From Flammeovirga sp. SJP92 (GTDB lineage: Bacteria; Bacteroidota; Bacteroidia; Cytophagales; Flammeovirgaceae), in NCBI RefSeq assembly GCF_001583495.1, contig NZ_LQAQ01000078.1, positions 1-64,000 on the forward strand: 64,000 nucleotides of DNA, in the 5' to 3' direction. The position numbers were made by a program, and so were the translations under genes. Of this stretch, positions 34,506 to 43,274 are shown one piece after another (position 1 is the first letter of the stretch; each line of letters begins with the position of its first letter). The notes below the pieces were generated by a model that worked only from the letters and a program-made list of their open reading frames with translations, did no database searches and was not told where the DNA came from.

Positions 34506-34865
34506 ATGAAAAAGATCATTATCCTAACTTCATTATTATTGATTTCAGTTATCTCTTTTGGCCAATCTGTTCCTGCACCAGGAGAATGGGTACAAAAAAG
34601 TGCTCAAGATTATATTGATTTTGCCGGCAAAGAATGGAATTTATCCCAAATTCAAAAGGATCATATTTACGATTACTATCTTAATTTTCTCGCCCACAGA
34701 TCGTATTATTTCAAAAGAAAAAAAGAAGGGGCTTTGACTGCTGAAGAAACGTCATTATTGCTAAGGTCAATACAAGAGGAAACCACTCAGAAGATCACAA
34801 AATACTTAGGAATTGACTGGAGAGAATATTATAGAGTCAACCGAGAATATATGAAAAAAGGCTAA
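34506..34865 (+). CDS. Small secreted helical protein, second of a tandem pair
   Basis: The 119-residue protein has a signal peptide ending ISFGQ (20). It shares the layout of its paralogue at 33513, including EWNLSQIQKDHIYDYYLNFLAHR and REYYRVNREY. It is separated from that gene by the MITE-like element and therefore probably has its own promoter. Function is unknown. Confidence 0.7.
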   Translation: MKKIIILTSLLLISVISFGQSVPAPGEWVQKSAQDYIDFAGKEWNLSQIQKDHIYDYYLNFLAHRSYYFKRKKEGALTAEETSLLLRSIQEETTQKITKYLGIDWREYYRVNREYMKKG

Positions 34866-35040
34866 TTATTAAAGTGACTGAAATGTTGATTGTGTGTTTC
34901 ATTTTTTAAAATTCAAGGGGTTTAAAAAAAATGATTAATGGGGGGCAAATTTATAATCTTTCGATTTGGCATAATTTAAACAGAAGAACATATGGATCTG
35001 TCATTTCTTTGTCTTAAACTAGACATTAAGAACTACTGAA

Positions 35041-37569
35041 ATGAAAGGATTAATTGTACTCCTATTGGGGATTTGGCTTATGTCATGCTCCCAACAGCAA
35101 ACAAACTTACAAAGAGAAATAGACTTCAATTTTGATTGGAAATTTACTTTAGTTAAAGACACATTACCACCTACTCAGGTGCCTTTGGTTGATCAAGATT
35201 GGAGAGCTATCAGATTACCTCATGACTGGAGTGTGGAAGCTTCTTTCGACTCTACTTTAGAAGGATGTGTGGGCTATTTGCCCGGCGGTGTTGGCATTTA
35301 CCAAAAGCATTTTAAAACACCTGTTGACTTAAAAGATAATAATGTATTTATCCTATTTGATGGCGTTTATAACAATGCCACTTTTTGGATCAATGGAAGA
35401 AAACTAGGTTTCAATCCTTATGGTTATTCACCCCTTTATTTTGACCTTTCGTCTTACCTTCATCAAGATGATAAAGACAATGTGATTACTGTACATGTAG
35501 ATCATTCTCGTTTTGCGGACAGCAGATGGTATGCGGGAAGTGGTATTTATAGAAATGTAAAATTAGTAACGGTTGATAAATTACATATTCCTATTTGGGG
35601 TACTTTTATCACAACGCCAGAAGTAACAAAAGAACAATCAAAAGTTCACCTTCAGGTTGAATTAGAGAATCATTATGCTACAGAGCAAAAGGTAGAAGTG
35701 GTTACAAGCATTTTGGATGAGAATGGAAAATCCATTGTTCAAACATCTTCTCATTCAACCCTAAAATCAAATCAAAAAAATAAAATAGAACAAGACCTTA
35801 CAGTAAAATCACCAAAACTGTGGTCGCCTGATACTCCCGTACTTTATAATGCATTGACGCAATTGAAAGTGGAAGGAAAAGTAGTGGATGAATACAGTAC
35901 TCCTTTCGGTATAAGGTCAATTGAGTTTAAAGTCAATGAAGGCTTCTATTTAAATGGAGAAAATACTTTAGTAAAAGGTGTGTGTTTACATCATGACGCT
36001 GGATTGGTAGGAACAGCAGTTCCTCTGGGCGTTTGGGAACGTAGATTAAGACTATTAAAAGAAGGAGGAGTAAATGCGATTCGTACTTCTCATAATCCAT
36101 TCTCAAAAGAATTTTTGGACCTTTGTGACAGAATGGGTTTCCTAGTTCAAAATGAACTATTTGATGAGTTTGATTACCCTAAAGACAAGCGTCAAAACTT
36201 CCATGACCGCCACTCAGATTATGCTACTAGAGGTTATGATGAGTACTTTCAGAAGTGGGCAAAAAGCGATTTGCAAAGAACCATGAGAAGAGATCGTAAT
36301 CATCCATCTGTGTTTCAATGGAGTATTGGTAATGAGATTGAGTGGACGTATTTGCATTACAGGTACATTACTGGTTTTTACACGGACCCTGAAAATCCGA
36401 ACAAGAACAAAGGTTTCTTTGGAAAACCACCAATGTTTACACCTGAAGAATTAAAAGTGCGTTATGACAATTGGGAAAAAGGGGATTATATCTTAGCAAA
36501 AACAGCCCAAAAACTAAATGATTGGGCGAAGGAAATGGATGATACTCGTCCAACAACAGCGAACTTGATTATTCCACAGGTGAGCCATGTGAGTGGATAT
36601 GCTGATGCTGTGGATATTCCAGGTTATAGTTATAGAAACGTAATTTTCCCTTGGGCCAAAAAGTATTTTCCAGACACACAGGTCACTACCAATGAGTGTC
36701 CTGGTACTTGGGACGATTGGAAGCAGGTTTTAGAGTACCCTGGCGTGTTTAGTATTTTTATGTGGACGGGTATTGATTATATCGGTGAAAGAAATGACCG
36801 TTGGCCAGAGAAAAGTGCTTGGGGCGATATGCTTGATTTAGCAGGTTTTAAAGTGACAGGTTGGAATTACTTTAAGAGTATTTGGAAAGATGAACCACAT
36901 ATTTCTATTGGAACTATACCATTGAAAAAATCAGGCTTTAAAGCACACGAAATGTCTGGATTACCAGTAGCAAAAAAGAAGAATGCATACAAATGGAGGA
37001 ACAGTAACTGGCACTGGAATTACAAAAAAGGAGAACAGGTTTTGGTTGAGGTGACTTCCAATTATTCTACCGTTGAACTCTTATTGAATGGAAAGTCATT
37101 GGGTTATAGAAGTATGTCTGATAGTCCCGGTCGAATCATGCGATGGGTAGTTCCATTTGAGGAAGGTGAATTGGTAGCAAGAGCCAAATTTGGCAAAGAA
37201 GAAACGGTAACTACATTAAAAACAGCTGGCAAACCTGTCAAAACAACTATTACAGCAGATAAAAAACAACTGAAAGCAGATGCTTATGATGTATCTCATA
37301 TTGTTTTTCAGTTAGAAGATAAAGACGGATATCCTGTCAAAACGGAAAATGTAAAAGTCACTTTTGAGGTAGAAGGTAACGCAAAACTTCTGGGTGTGGA
37401 CAATGGTGCTTGGACTAATATTCAAGACTTCAAATCCAATACACTGACCACTTCTAAAGGTAGAGCTTTGACGATCATTCAATCTACCAAAGAAGCAGGT
37501 GACATTAATATTACAGCCAAAGTGGACGGTTATCCTGATCAAACAATAATGCTAAAATCATCAAAATAA
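35041..37569 (+). CDS. GH2 family beta-galactosidase-like lipoprotein
   Basis: The 842-residue protein has lipobox LMSC (Cys16). It shows the GH2 order: sugar-binding domain (IRLPHDWSVEASF, GYLPGGVGIYQKHF), Ig-like domain, and TIM barrel with GVCLHHDAG, IRTSHNP and WSIGNE (acid/base Glu432). The nucleophile is probably Glu552 in TTNECPGTW, which differs from the GSETES form of the other GH2 in the window and suggests a different subfamily and substrate. An Ig-like domain and a DUF4982-like region end it. It is anchored to an envelope membrane and heads a four-gene operon with GH28-like, sulfatase and GH3 genes (13-base gap, then two overlaps). Confidence 0.87.
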   Translation: MKGLIVLLLGIWLMSCSQQQTNLQREIDFNFDWKFTLVKDTLPPTQVPLVDQDWRAIRLPHDWSVEASFDSTLEGCVGYLPGGVGIYQKHFKTPVDLKDNNVFILFDGVYNNATFWINGRKLGFNPYGYSPLYFDLSSYLHQDDKDNVITVHVDHSRFADSRWYAGSGIYRNVKLVTVDKLHIPIWGTFITTPEVTKEQSKVHLQVELENHYATEQKVEVVTSILDENGKSIVQTSSHSTLKSNQKNKIEQDLTVKSPKLWSPDTPVLYNALTQLKVEGKVVDEYSTPFGIRSIEFKVNEGFYLNGENTLVKGVCLHHDAGLVGTAVPLGVWERRLRLLKEGGVNAIRTSHNPFSKEFLDLCDRMGFLVQNELFDEFDYPKDKRQNFHDRHSDYATRGYDEYFQKWAKSDLQRTMRRDRNHPSVFQWSIGNEIEWTYLHYRYITGFYTDPENPNKNKGFFGKPPMFTPEELKVRYDNWEKGDYILAKTAQKLNDWAKEMDDTRPTTANLIIPQVSHVSGYADAVDIPGYSYRNVIFPWAKKYFPDTQVTTNECPGTWDDWKQVLEYPGVFSIFMWTGIDYIGERNDRWPEKSAWGDMLDLAGFKVTGWNYFKSIWKDEPHISIGTIPLKKSGFKAHEMSGLPVAKKKNAYKWRNSNWHWNYKKGEQVLVEVTSNYSTVELLLNGKSLGYRSMSDSPGRIMRWVVPFEEGELVARAKFGKEETVTTLKTAGKPVKTTITADKKQLKADAYDVSHIVFQLEDKDGYPVKTENVKVTFEVEGNAKLLGVDNGAWTNIQDFKSNTLTTSKGRALTIIQSTKEAGDINITAKVDGYPDQTIMLKSSK

Positions 37570-37582
37570 ATTGTAATAAGGT

Positions 37583-39034
37583 ATGAAATTAAATGTCCTC
37601 TTTTTGATCACTTACTTACTATCTCTTTCACTTTATGCTCAAGAAAAAGTGCTGAAAGTCACAGACTATGGCGCCAAGGGTGATGGAGAAACACTGAACA
37701 CTGCTTATTTCCAAAAGGCCATAGATGCTTGTGAAAAAGAGGGAGGTGGTATTGTGAAAGTAGAAAAAGGAGTGTTTCGAATAGGGACAATTTTTCTAAA
37801 AGATAATGTAAAACTGTGGGTAGCAGAAGGAGCGGAAATCATTGGGAGTGAGAACCCAATGGACTACAAAAGTATCGCTCCTTTTGTGGACGCCACAGGA
37901 CAACCAAGAGGAAAGTGTTTGATTGGTGCCGAAAAAGCGAAAGGAATAGCGATTTACGGTAAAGGTGTGATTGATGGCCGAGGTAAGAATTTCTTGTATG
38001 AAAATATGAAAGATATTTTGGAGCAATTAGGTATTGCAAAAGAGAAGAGAAAACCATTGATAGCAGACCGCCCTTTCTTGATACGATTGGTAGGGTGTGA
38101 AGATATTAAACTCCATCAAATTACATTAAGACAGTCTTCAGCGTGGACCCTGCATTTCTTCCAATGTAAAAATGCACAAGTAGAAGATATCAAAATTTAC
38201 AGTCATGCTCACCGTAATAATGATGGCATTGACATCGATTCAAGTACAGATATTTCTATTAAAGACTCTAATATTGATGCAGGTGATGACGCCGTTTGTA
38301 TCAAAGCAACAAGTCCACTGCCTACTCAAAACGTTGATGTTGACAATTGTGTCTTGAAGAGTGATTGGGGAGCAATTAAATTCGGAACGGAGTCAATGGG
38401 TGATTTTAAAGATATTCATATTCGGAATTGTACTATTAATGAAACTTTAGGGGGAGGAATTAAAATCTTGACGGTTGATGGTGCAAACATCGAAAATGTG
38501 GTCATTGAAAACATAAAAATGTATGGTGTAGATATGCCAATTTTTGTCCGTTTAGGAGAACGCTTAAGAACCTATAGAAATGCTCCACAAGAAGAAGTGG
38601 GAAGCATAAAAAATGTGTTATTAAAGAATATTTATGCTGAAGTTTTACCTCAAGAAAAAACAAGGGTAGAAGTACCAAGTGGGATATTGATTACAGGAAC
38701 AGACGATCATATGATTGAGGATCTTCAATTAGAAAAGATTGAAATTAAGATTCAAAGCGAAGGAGAGAAAGCACAAAGAGAAAATGTAGTGCCTACTTTA
38801 GAAAAGAAGTATCCTGAATATATCCCGTTTGGAGTTTTACCTGCTTACGGAATGTACGCGAGAAATATCAAAAAAATTTCCATCAAAAACCTTCACTTTT
38901 ATCAAAATGGAAAGGATCACCGCTATCCAATATTATTTGATAATGTGGTTTCAAATTCTTCTAAAAACCTGAAAGTTAACGATGAAAAGGTAACTATTCA
39001 CTTTACAGATACTGACAATGAAAAAGATTTGTAA
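37583..39034 (+). CDS. GH28-like beta-helix hydrolase with altered active-site motif
   Basis: The 483-residue protein has a signal peptide ending SLYAQ (20) and a right-handed beta-helix. GVIDGRGKNF, NNDGIDIDSS (Asp214, Asp217) and DAGDDAVCIKA (Asp235, Asp236) match the GH28 polygalacturonase core. The usual GHG block is replaced by SDWGAIKFGTES, so the conserved His is missing. Such forms occur among non-polygalacturonase members, so a galacturonic substrate should not be assumed. The gene overlaps the downstream sulfatase by 17 bases, which implies coupled expression and a shared substrate, probably a sulfated oligosaccharide. Confidence 0.8.
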   Translation: MKLNVLFLITYLLSLSLYAQEKVLKVTDYGAKGDGETLNTAYFQKAIDACEKEGGGIVKVEKGVFRIGTIFLKDNVKLWVAEGAEIIGSENPMDYKSIAPFVDATGQPRGKCLIGAEKAKGIAIYGKGVIDGRGKNFLYENMKDILEQLGIAKEKRKPLIADRPFLIRLVGCEDIKLHQITLRQSSAWTLHFFQCKNAQVEDIKIYSHAHRNNDGIDIDSSTDISIKDSNIDAGDDAVCIKATSPLPTQNVDVDNCVLKSDWGAIKFGTESMGDFKDIHIRNCTINETLGGGIKILTVDGANIENVVIENIKMYGVDMPIFVRLGERLRTYRNAPQEEVGSIKNVLLKNIYAEVLPQEKTRVEVPSGILITGTDDHMIEDLQLEKIEIKIQSEGEKAQRENVVPTLEKKYPEYIPFGVLPAYGMYARNIKKISIKNLHFYQNGKDHRYPILFDNVVSNSSKNLKVNDEKVTIHFTDTDNEKDL

Positions 39035-40565
39035 GATAGTAATACTGCTTGCTTTATGGGCCGGTAAGGCTGCAGGGCAACAGCCCAATGTGGTGTTAAT
39101 TTATACAGATGATCATCGCTATAGTGGTATACATGCTTTGGGAGGACAAGCTGTTGAGACTCCAAATATGGACAAGTTATCAGAGGAAGGGGTAGTCTTT
39201 GATAATGCCTATCTGATGGGATCTTTTGCAGGAGCAACATGTATTCCAAGCCGTGCAATGCTGTTGTCTGGACGCCCGCTTTTTCAGTTGAAGAGACAGG
39301 GACATCTTATTCCAAAAGAGCATACCACCATTTCGGAGGCTTTCCATAGTGCAGGTTATCGGACACATATTGTTGGAAAGTGGCATCAAGACAAAGCTTC
39401 AGTTTCAAGAGCTTTTGACTCAGGTGGACAAGTGATGGGCTTGGGTGCTTATTTGGTAGATCACTATAGAATGCCACTATGGAAATGGAATGATCAAGGG
39501 AAGTACCCCAAAAGTGAAGCATATTTAATTTCCTATGACAAAAAAAATAATAGAGTCAAGGAAGCTTTTGTAGCAACTGAACGTGTAAGAGGGCCGATAG
39601 GAACGGAAGAAAATGGACCTCATACTTCTGAAATTTTTGCAGAAGATGCGATTGATTTTATAGAAAATTATAAAGAGCAAAACCCTTTCTTCATGTACTT
39701 GGCGTTTCATGCTCCCCATGACCCAAGACAAGCTCCAAAGCGATTTAAAAAGAAATACCCTGAGGAGAAAATTCAGCTTCCTCCTTCGTATATGTCTCAG
39801 CATCCTTTTGACAATGGACATATGTACTTGAGAGATGAAGCATTGGCGGTTTGGCCAAGAACGGAAGCCGTTTCTCAAAAAGAGTTATCGGATTATTATG
39901 CCATTATTACCCATTTGGATGAGCAAATTGGGAAGGTGATTGCATCACTCAAAGCGAGTGGGAAGTATGAAAATACAATTATTGTGTTAGCGGGAGATAG
40001 TGGCTTGGCAGTAGGAAATCATGGACTCATGGGTAAGCAGAATGTATATGATGAAGACGGTCTGCATATTCCATTGATCATTGGAGGAGGTGCCATCAAA
40101 ACACCACAAAGGAAAGATGCTTTATGTTATACACATGATATTTATCCCACTATTTGTGATTTGGCAAAAGTGAAAATTCCTTCTTCTGTAATAGGGAAGA
40201 GCTTACTTCCAGTTATCAATAATCAGAAAGATCAAATCAGAGATTATACATATCATGCCTACCGTCAATTTCAAAGAGCCTATAGAAAAGGAGATTACAA
40301 ATTGATTGAATATGTTAGGGCAGCTGATTTCACAAAAAAAGAGGGAGATCAGGTGAGAGGATCGCGTGTAACACAACTTTTCAATTATAAAAAAGACCCT
40401 TGGGAAACACAGGATTTATCCTTTTTTCCAGAGTATCAAGAAATACTAAAAGAAATGCAGTCTGAGATCAAAGAGATTGCTAAAAAAGAAGATGATTATA
40501 AAGAAAAAGTCGGTTATGGTTTTGATTTTTGGGACTATTATAACCCGACATTAATTGTTAAATAA
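39018..40565 (+). CDS. Secreted S1-type sulfatase
   Basis: The 515-residue protein has a signal peptide ending GKAAGQ. DD at 31-32 and CIPSR at Cys75 (formylglycine site, GATCIPSRAML) are followed by HAPHDPR and GDSGLAVGNHGLMGKQ, the second metal-binding stretch, which resembles choline-sulfatase/iduronate-sulfatase-type members. It overlaps GH28 at its start by 17 bases and the GH3 gene at its stop (TAATG) by one base, so all three are probably translated together. Substrate position is unknown. Confidence 0.88.
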   Translation: MKKICKIVILLALWAGKAAGQQPNVVLIYTDDHRYSGIHALGGQAVETPNMDKLSEEGVVFDNAYLMGSFAGATCIPSRAMLLSGRPLFQLKRQGHLIPKEHTTISEAFHSAGYRTHIVGKWHQDKASVSRAFDSGGQVMGLGAYLVDHYRMPLWKWNDQGKYPKSEAYLISYDKKNNRVKEAFVATERVRGPIGTEENGPHTSEIFAEDAIDFIENYKEQNPFFMYLAFHAPHDPRQAPKRFKKKYPEEKIQLPPSYMSQHPFDNGHMYLRDEALAVWPRTEAVSQKELSDYYAIITHLDEQIGKVIASLKASGKYENTIIVLAGDSGLAVGNHGLMGKQNVYDEDGLHIPLIIGGGAIKTPQRKDALCYTHDIYPTICDLAKVKIPSSVIGKSLLPVINNQKDQIRDYTYHAYRQFQRAYRKGDYKLIEYVRAADFTKKEGDQVRGSRVTQLFNYKKDPWETQDLSFFPEYQEILKEMQSEIKEIAKKEDDYKEKVGYGFDFWDYYNPTLIVK

Positions 40566-42781
40566 TGAATGAAATGAAGACTAAGTTTACAACAATATTA
40601 TTATTACTATCCTTTGTAGGAGCACTTCACGGGCAGGAAGTGAACTTCTCTTATTTCGATGAGTCTTTACCTTTAGAGGAAAGATCAGAAATACTTGTAA
40701 GTCAAATGACATTGGAAGAAAAAATAGAGCAATTGGTCAACAGTGCTCCAGCAATTCCAAGGTTGAATGTACCTGCTTATGATTGGTGGAATGAAGCATT
40801 GCATGGTATTGCAAGAAACGGGAAGGCCACTATTTTTCCTCAAGGCATTGGAATGGCGGCAACTTTTGACACCACTTTGGTTTTTCAAATGGCTGATGCA
40901 ATTTCAACAGAGGCGAGAGCAAAGTTCAAAATCTCCCAAGCTATGGGCAACACAAGTAAATATGCAGGACTTACCTTTTGGACTCCTAACGTCAACATCT
41001 TTAGAGATCCACGTTGGGGAAGGGGGCAGGAGACTTACGGAGAAGATCCTTATTTAACATCAAGAATTGGATTGTCATTTGTAAAAGGTTTACAAGGCAC
41101 TGATGACAAGATGTTGAAAACAGCGGCTTGTGCCAAACACTTTGCGGTGCACTCAGGTCCAGAAAGTGAAAGACATACTTTTGATGCTCAACCTACTAAG
41201 AAAGATTTATATGAGACGTATTTACCTGCATTTGAAGCGTTAGTGGTAGAAGGAAAAGTGGAAGGCGTTATGGGTGCTTACAATGCAGTCTATGGTGTTC
41301 CATCTTGTGCAAGTACATTTTTATTAGATGACCTATTAAGAAAAGAATGGGGTTTTGATGGTTATATCACTTCAGATTGTGGTGCAATTAATGGTATGTT
41401 CTATAAAATGAAATACGTAAAAAGTGCCCCTGAAGCAGCCGCAACAGGATTAAACGAAGGTGTAAATCTGAATTGCGGACGTACTTATCTGAAATTGATG
41501 AAAGCTGTAGAACAAGGTTTAATCACTGAAGAAACTATTCATCAACGTACAGTTCAACTGTTCAAAACAAGGTTTAGATTGGGCATGTTCAATAAAGACA
41601 ATTCCCACCCGTATTATAATGTGGAGAAAGAACATATTCACTCTCCAGAACATGTTGCTTTAGCAAGAAAAGCCGCTCAAAAATCAATTGTTTTATTAAA
41701 GAACAAAGACAATATTTTACCACTTCCTAAAGACATTAAAGTGCCTTATGTTACAGGTCCTTTTGCCAATTCAGCTGATATGTTGATGGGTAGTTATTAT
41801 GGAATCAGTCCGAATTTGGTAACTATTTTAGAAGGCATTGCGGATAAAGTGTCTTTGGGAACGTCGTTGAATTACAGAAGTGGAGCATTGCCATTCCAGA
41901 AAAATCTTAATCCTAAAAACTGGGCTCCAAATGTGGCGGCAGAATCGGATGTTACAATCTGTGTGGTTGGAATTACAGCAGATATGGAAGGGGAAGAAGT
42001 GGATGCTATTGCTTCTGAAAATATTGGGGATAGAAAAGACCTTAAATTACCTGAAAATCAACTTAATTATGTCAAAGAAATTATTGAGCGTAAGAAAGGT
42101 CCATTGGTTTTAGTAGTAGCAAGTGGTAGCCCTGTTTCATTGGAAGGAATTGAAGAACACTGTGATGCTATTTTACACATTTGGTACCCTGGTGAACAAG
42201 GAGGAAATGCTGTTGCTGATATTTTGTTCGGAGATATCTCACCTTCAGGGAAATTACCAATCACATTCCCGAAAAGTATTGCCCAACTTCCATCTTATGA
42301 TGATTATTCAATGAAAGGAAGAACGTATAAATTCATGAAAGAAGAACCTTTATTCCCCTTCGGATTTGGTTTAACATATACTGATTTTACGTTTGAGAAT
42401 TTAGAATTATCGTCGTCTACTTTAAAACAAAAAGACAAATTGCAACTCTCTTTTACAGTAAGTAATACAGGAAAAGTAGATAGTGAAGACGTTGTTCAGC
42501 TTTATATTTCTCCTAAGACACAAGAAGAATTGACGCCTCAGTATATTCTTCAAGGTTTTCAGCGTATTGCCTTAAAGGCAGGAGAAACAAAGGAATATTC
42601 TTTTGAATTGACTTCGGATGATTTCAAACTTTTCAATGAAAATGGAGAGAAAGAATGGCTGAGAGGAGAATACGATATTAGTGTATCAAATGCTTTGCCA
42701 TCTGAAAGAAGTGTGGAACTTGGAGCTTCAAAACCATTAGTGAAAACTGTAAAATTGGTGGGAAGAAAGTCAAGTAAATAA
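40565..42781 (+). CDS. GH3 family beta-xylosidase-like glycosidase
   Basis: The 738-residue protein has a leader ending LHGQ (24); a second ATG at codon 4 is equally possible. YDWWNEALHGIAR, WGRGQETYGEDP and KHFAVHSGPE are GH3 landmarks, with nucleophile Asp271 in ITSDCGAI, the pattern of the beta-xylosidase branch. WYPGEQGGNAVADILFG marks the second domain, and a fibronectin-III-like domain ends the protein. It differs from the other GH3 (VSDYGA type). It is the last gene of the 35-42.8 kb operon and is followed by a strong terminator. In this setting xylose, galactose or a sulfated sugar could be the target. Confidence 0.87.
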   Translation: MNEMKTKFTTILLLLSFVGALHGQEVNFSYFDESLPLEERSEILVSQMTLEEKIEQLVNSAPAIPRLNVPAYDWWNEALHGIARNGKATIFPQGIGMAATFDTTLVFQMADAISTEARAKFKISQAMGNTSKYAGLTFWTPNVNIFRDPRWGRGQETYGEDPYLTSRIGLSFVKGLQGTDDKMLKTAACAKHFAVHSGPESERHTFDAQPTKKDLYETYLPAFEALVVEGKVEGVMGAYNAVYGVPSCASTFLLDDLLRKEWGFDGYITSDCGAINGMFYKMKYVKSAPEAAATGLNEGVNLNCGRTYLKLMKAVEQGLITEETIHQRTVQLFKTRFRLGMFNKDNSHPYYNVEKEHIHSPEHVALARKAAQKSIVLLKNKDNILPLPKDIKVPYVTGPFANSADMLMGSYYGISPNLVTILEGIADKVSLGTSLNYRSGALPFQKNLNPKNWAPNVAAESDVTICVVGITADMEGEEVDAIASENIGDRKDLKLPENQLNYVKEIIERKKGPLVLVVASGSPVSLEGIEEHCDAILHIWYPGEQGGNAVADILFGDISPSGKLPITFPKSIAQLPSYDDYSMKGRTYKFMKEEPLFPFGFGLTYTDFTFENLELSSSTLKQKDKLQLSFTVSNTGKVDSEDVVQLYISPKTQEELTPQYILQGFQRIALKAGETKEYSFELTSDDFKLFNENGEKEWLRGEYDISVSNALPSERSVELGASKPLVKTVKLVGRKSSK

Positions 42782-42805
42782 TAGAACTAAAATAGCTATA
42801 TTGTG

Positions 42806-42839
42806 TAGGAGCTTCAATTGCTTTTGAAGCTCCTATTTT
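42806..42839 (+). terminator. Rho-independent terminator of the GH2-GH28-sulfatase-GH3 operon
   Basis: TAGGAGCTTCAA (42806-42817) and TTGAAGCTCCTA (42824-42835) form a perfect 12-bp stem with a 6-nt loop, followed by TTTT, 25 bases after the GH3 stop. Confidence 0.85.
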
Positions 42840-43274
42840 GTTATCAATAAGATTAATGACTCTGTAAACTAAATTATCGTCAACTTTCACTCAACATTTC
42901 TACAAGCTTTGAAGGCTCTACTTTCAAGCATCCTTCTTCTTCATTTTTCCATTGATGAAAAACGAAGCAAAAAATCTAGGCTTAGAAGTCAAAAGCTAAA
43001 TTTCACTCCACTCGCCTCAATGATTTTAAACTCGCTTTGCTCAAACAAGAAAATCATTTTTAACGGCTCAATACATGAAATTCTTAACGCTTTTCCCTTC
43101 AATGCCAGGGGGGTACTACCAAACTATAACGGAAGAAAGCTCAATGGCACGAATGTTAAGCTTTCGTGTCCTTCAGATCATCAGAAATCTCCTGATTTCT
43201 AAACACTATAAATAACGCAAACTTCGTTTACATTGTGCCATAACATGTTTGGAAAATATATTCAAAACAAGCTT
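42840..43274. other. Intergenic region filled by a MITE-like element
   Basis: After the operon terminator nearly all of this gap is MITE copy 2 (42859-43236). No gene is supported; the open frame on the plus strand here is within the element and has no coding signature. Confidence 0.6.
42859..43236 (-). mobile_element. MITE-like element, copy 2 (inverted relative to copy 1)
   Basis: About 378 bp, nearly full length and clearly homologous (roughly 85 percent by eye) to the reverse complement of copy 1. The ends are decayed: ACTCTGTAAACTAA on the left and GTTTACATTGT on the right. No flanking duplication is recognisable. It lies between the GH3 operon terminator and the convergent sulfatase gene. 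Confidence 0.75.

Noticed and set aside
42909-43202. Open frame of 97 codons on the plus strand
   Set aside because: It lies inside MITE copy 2 and has no counterpart frame in copy 1; there is no coding signature or leader.
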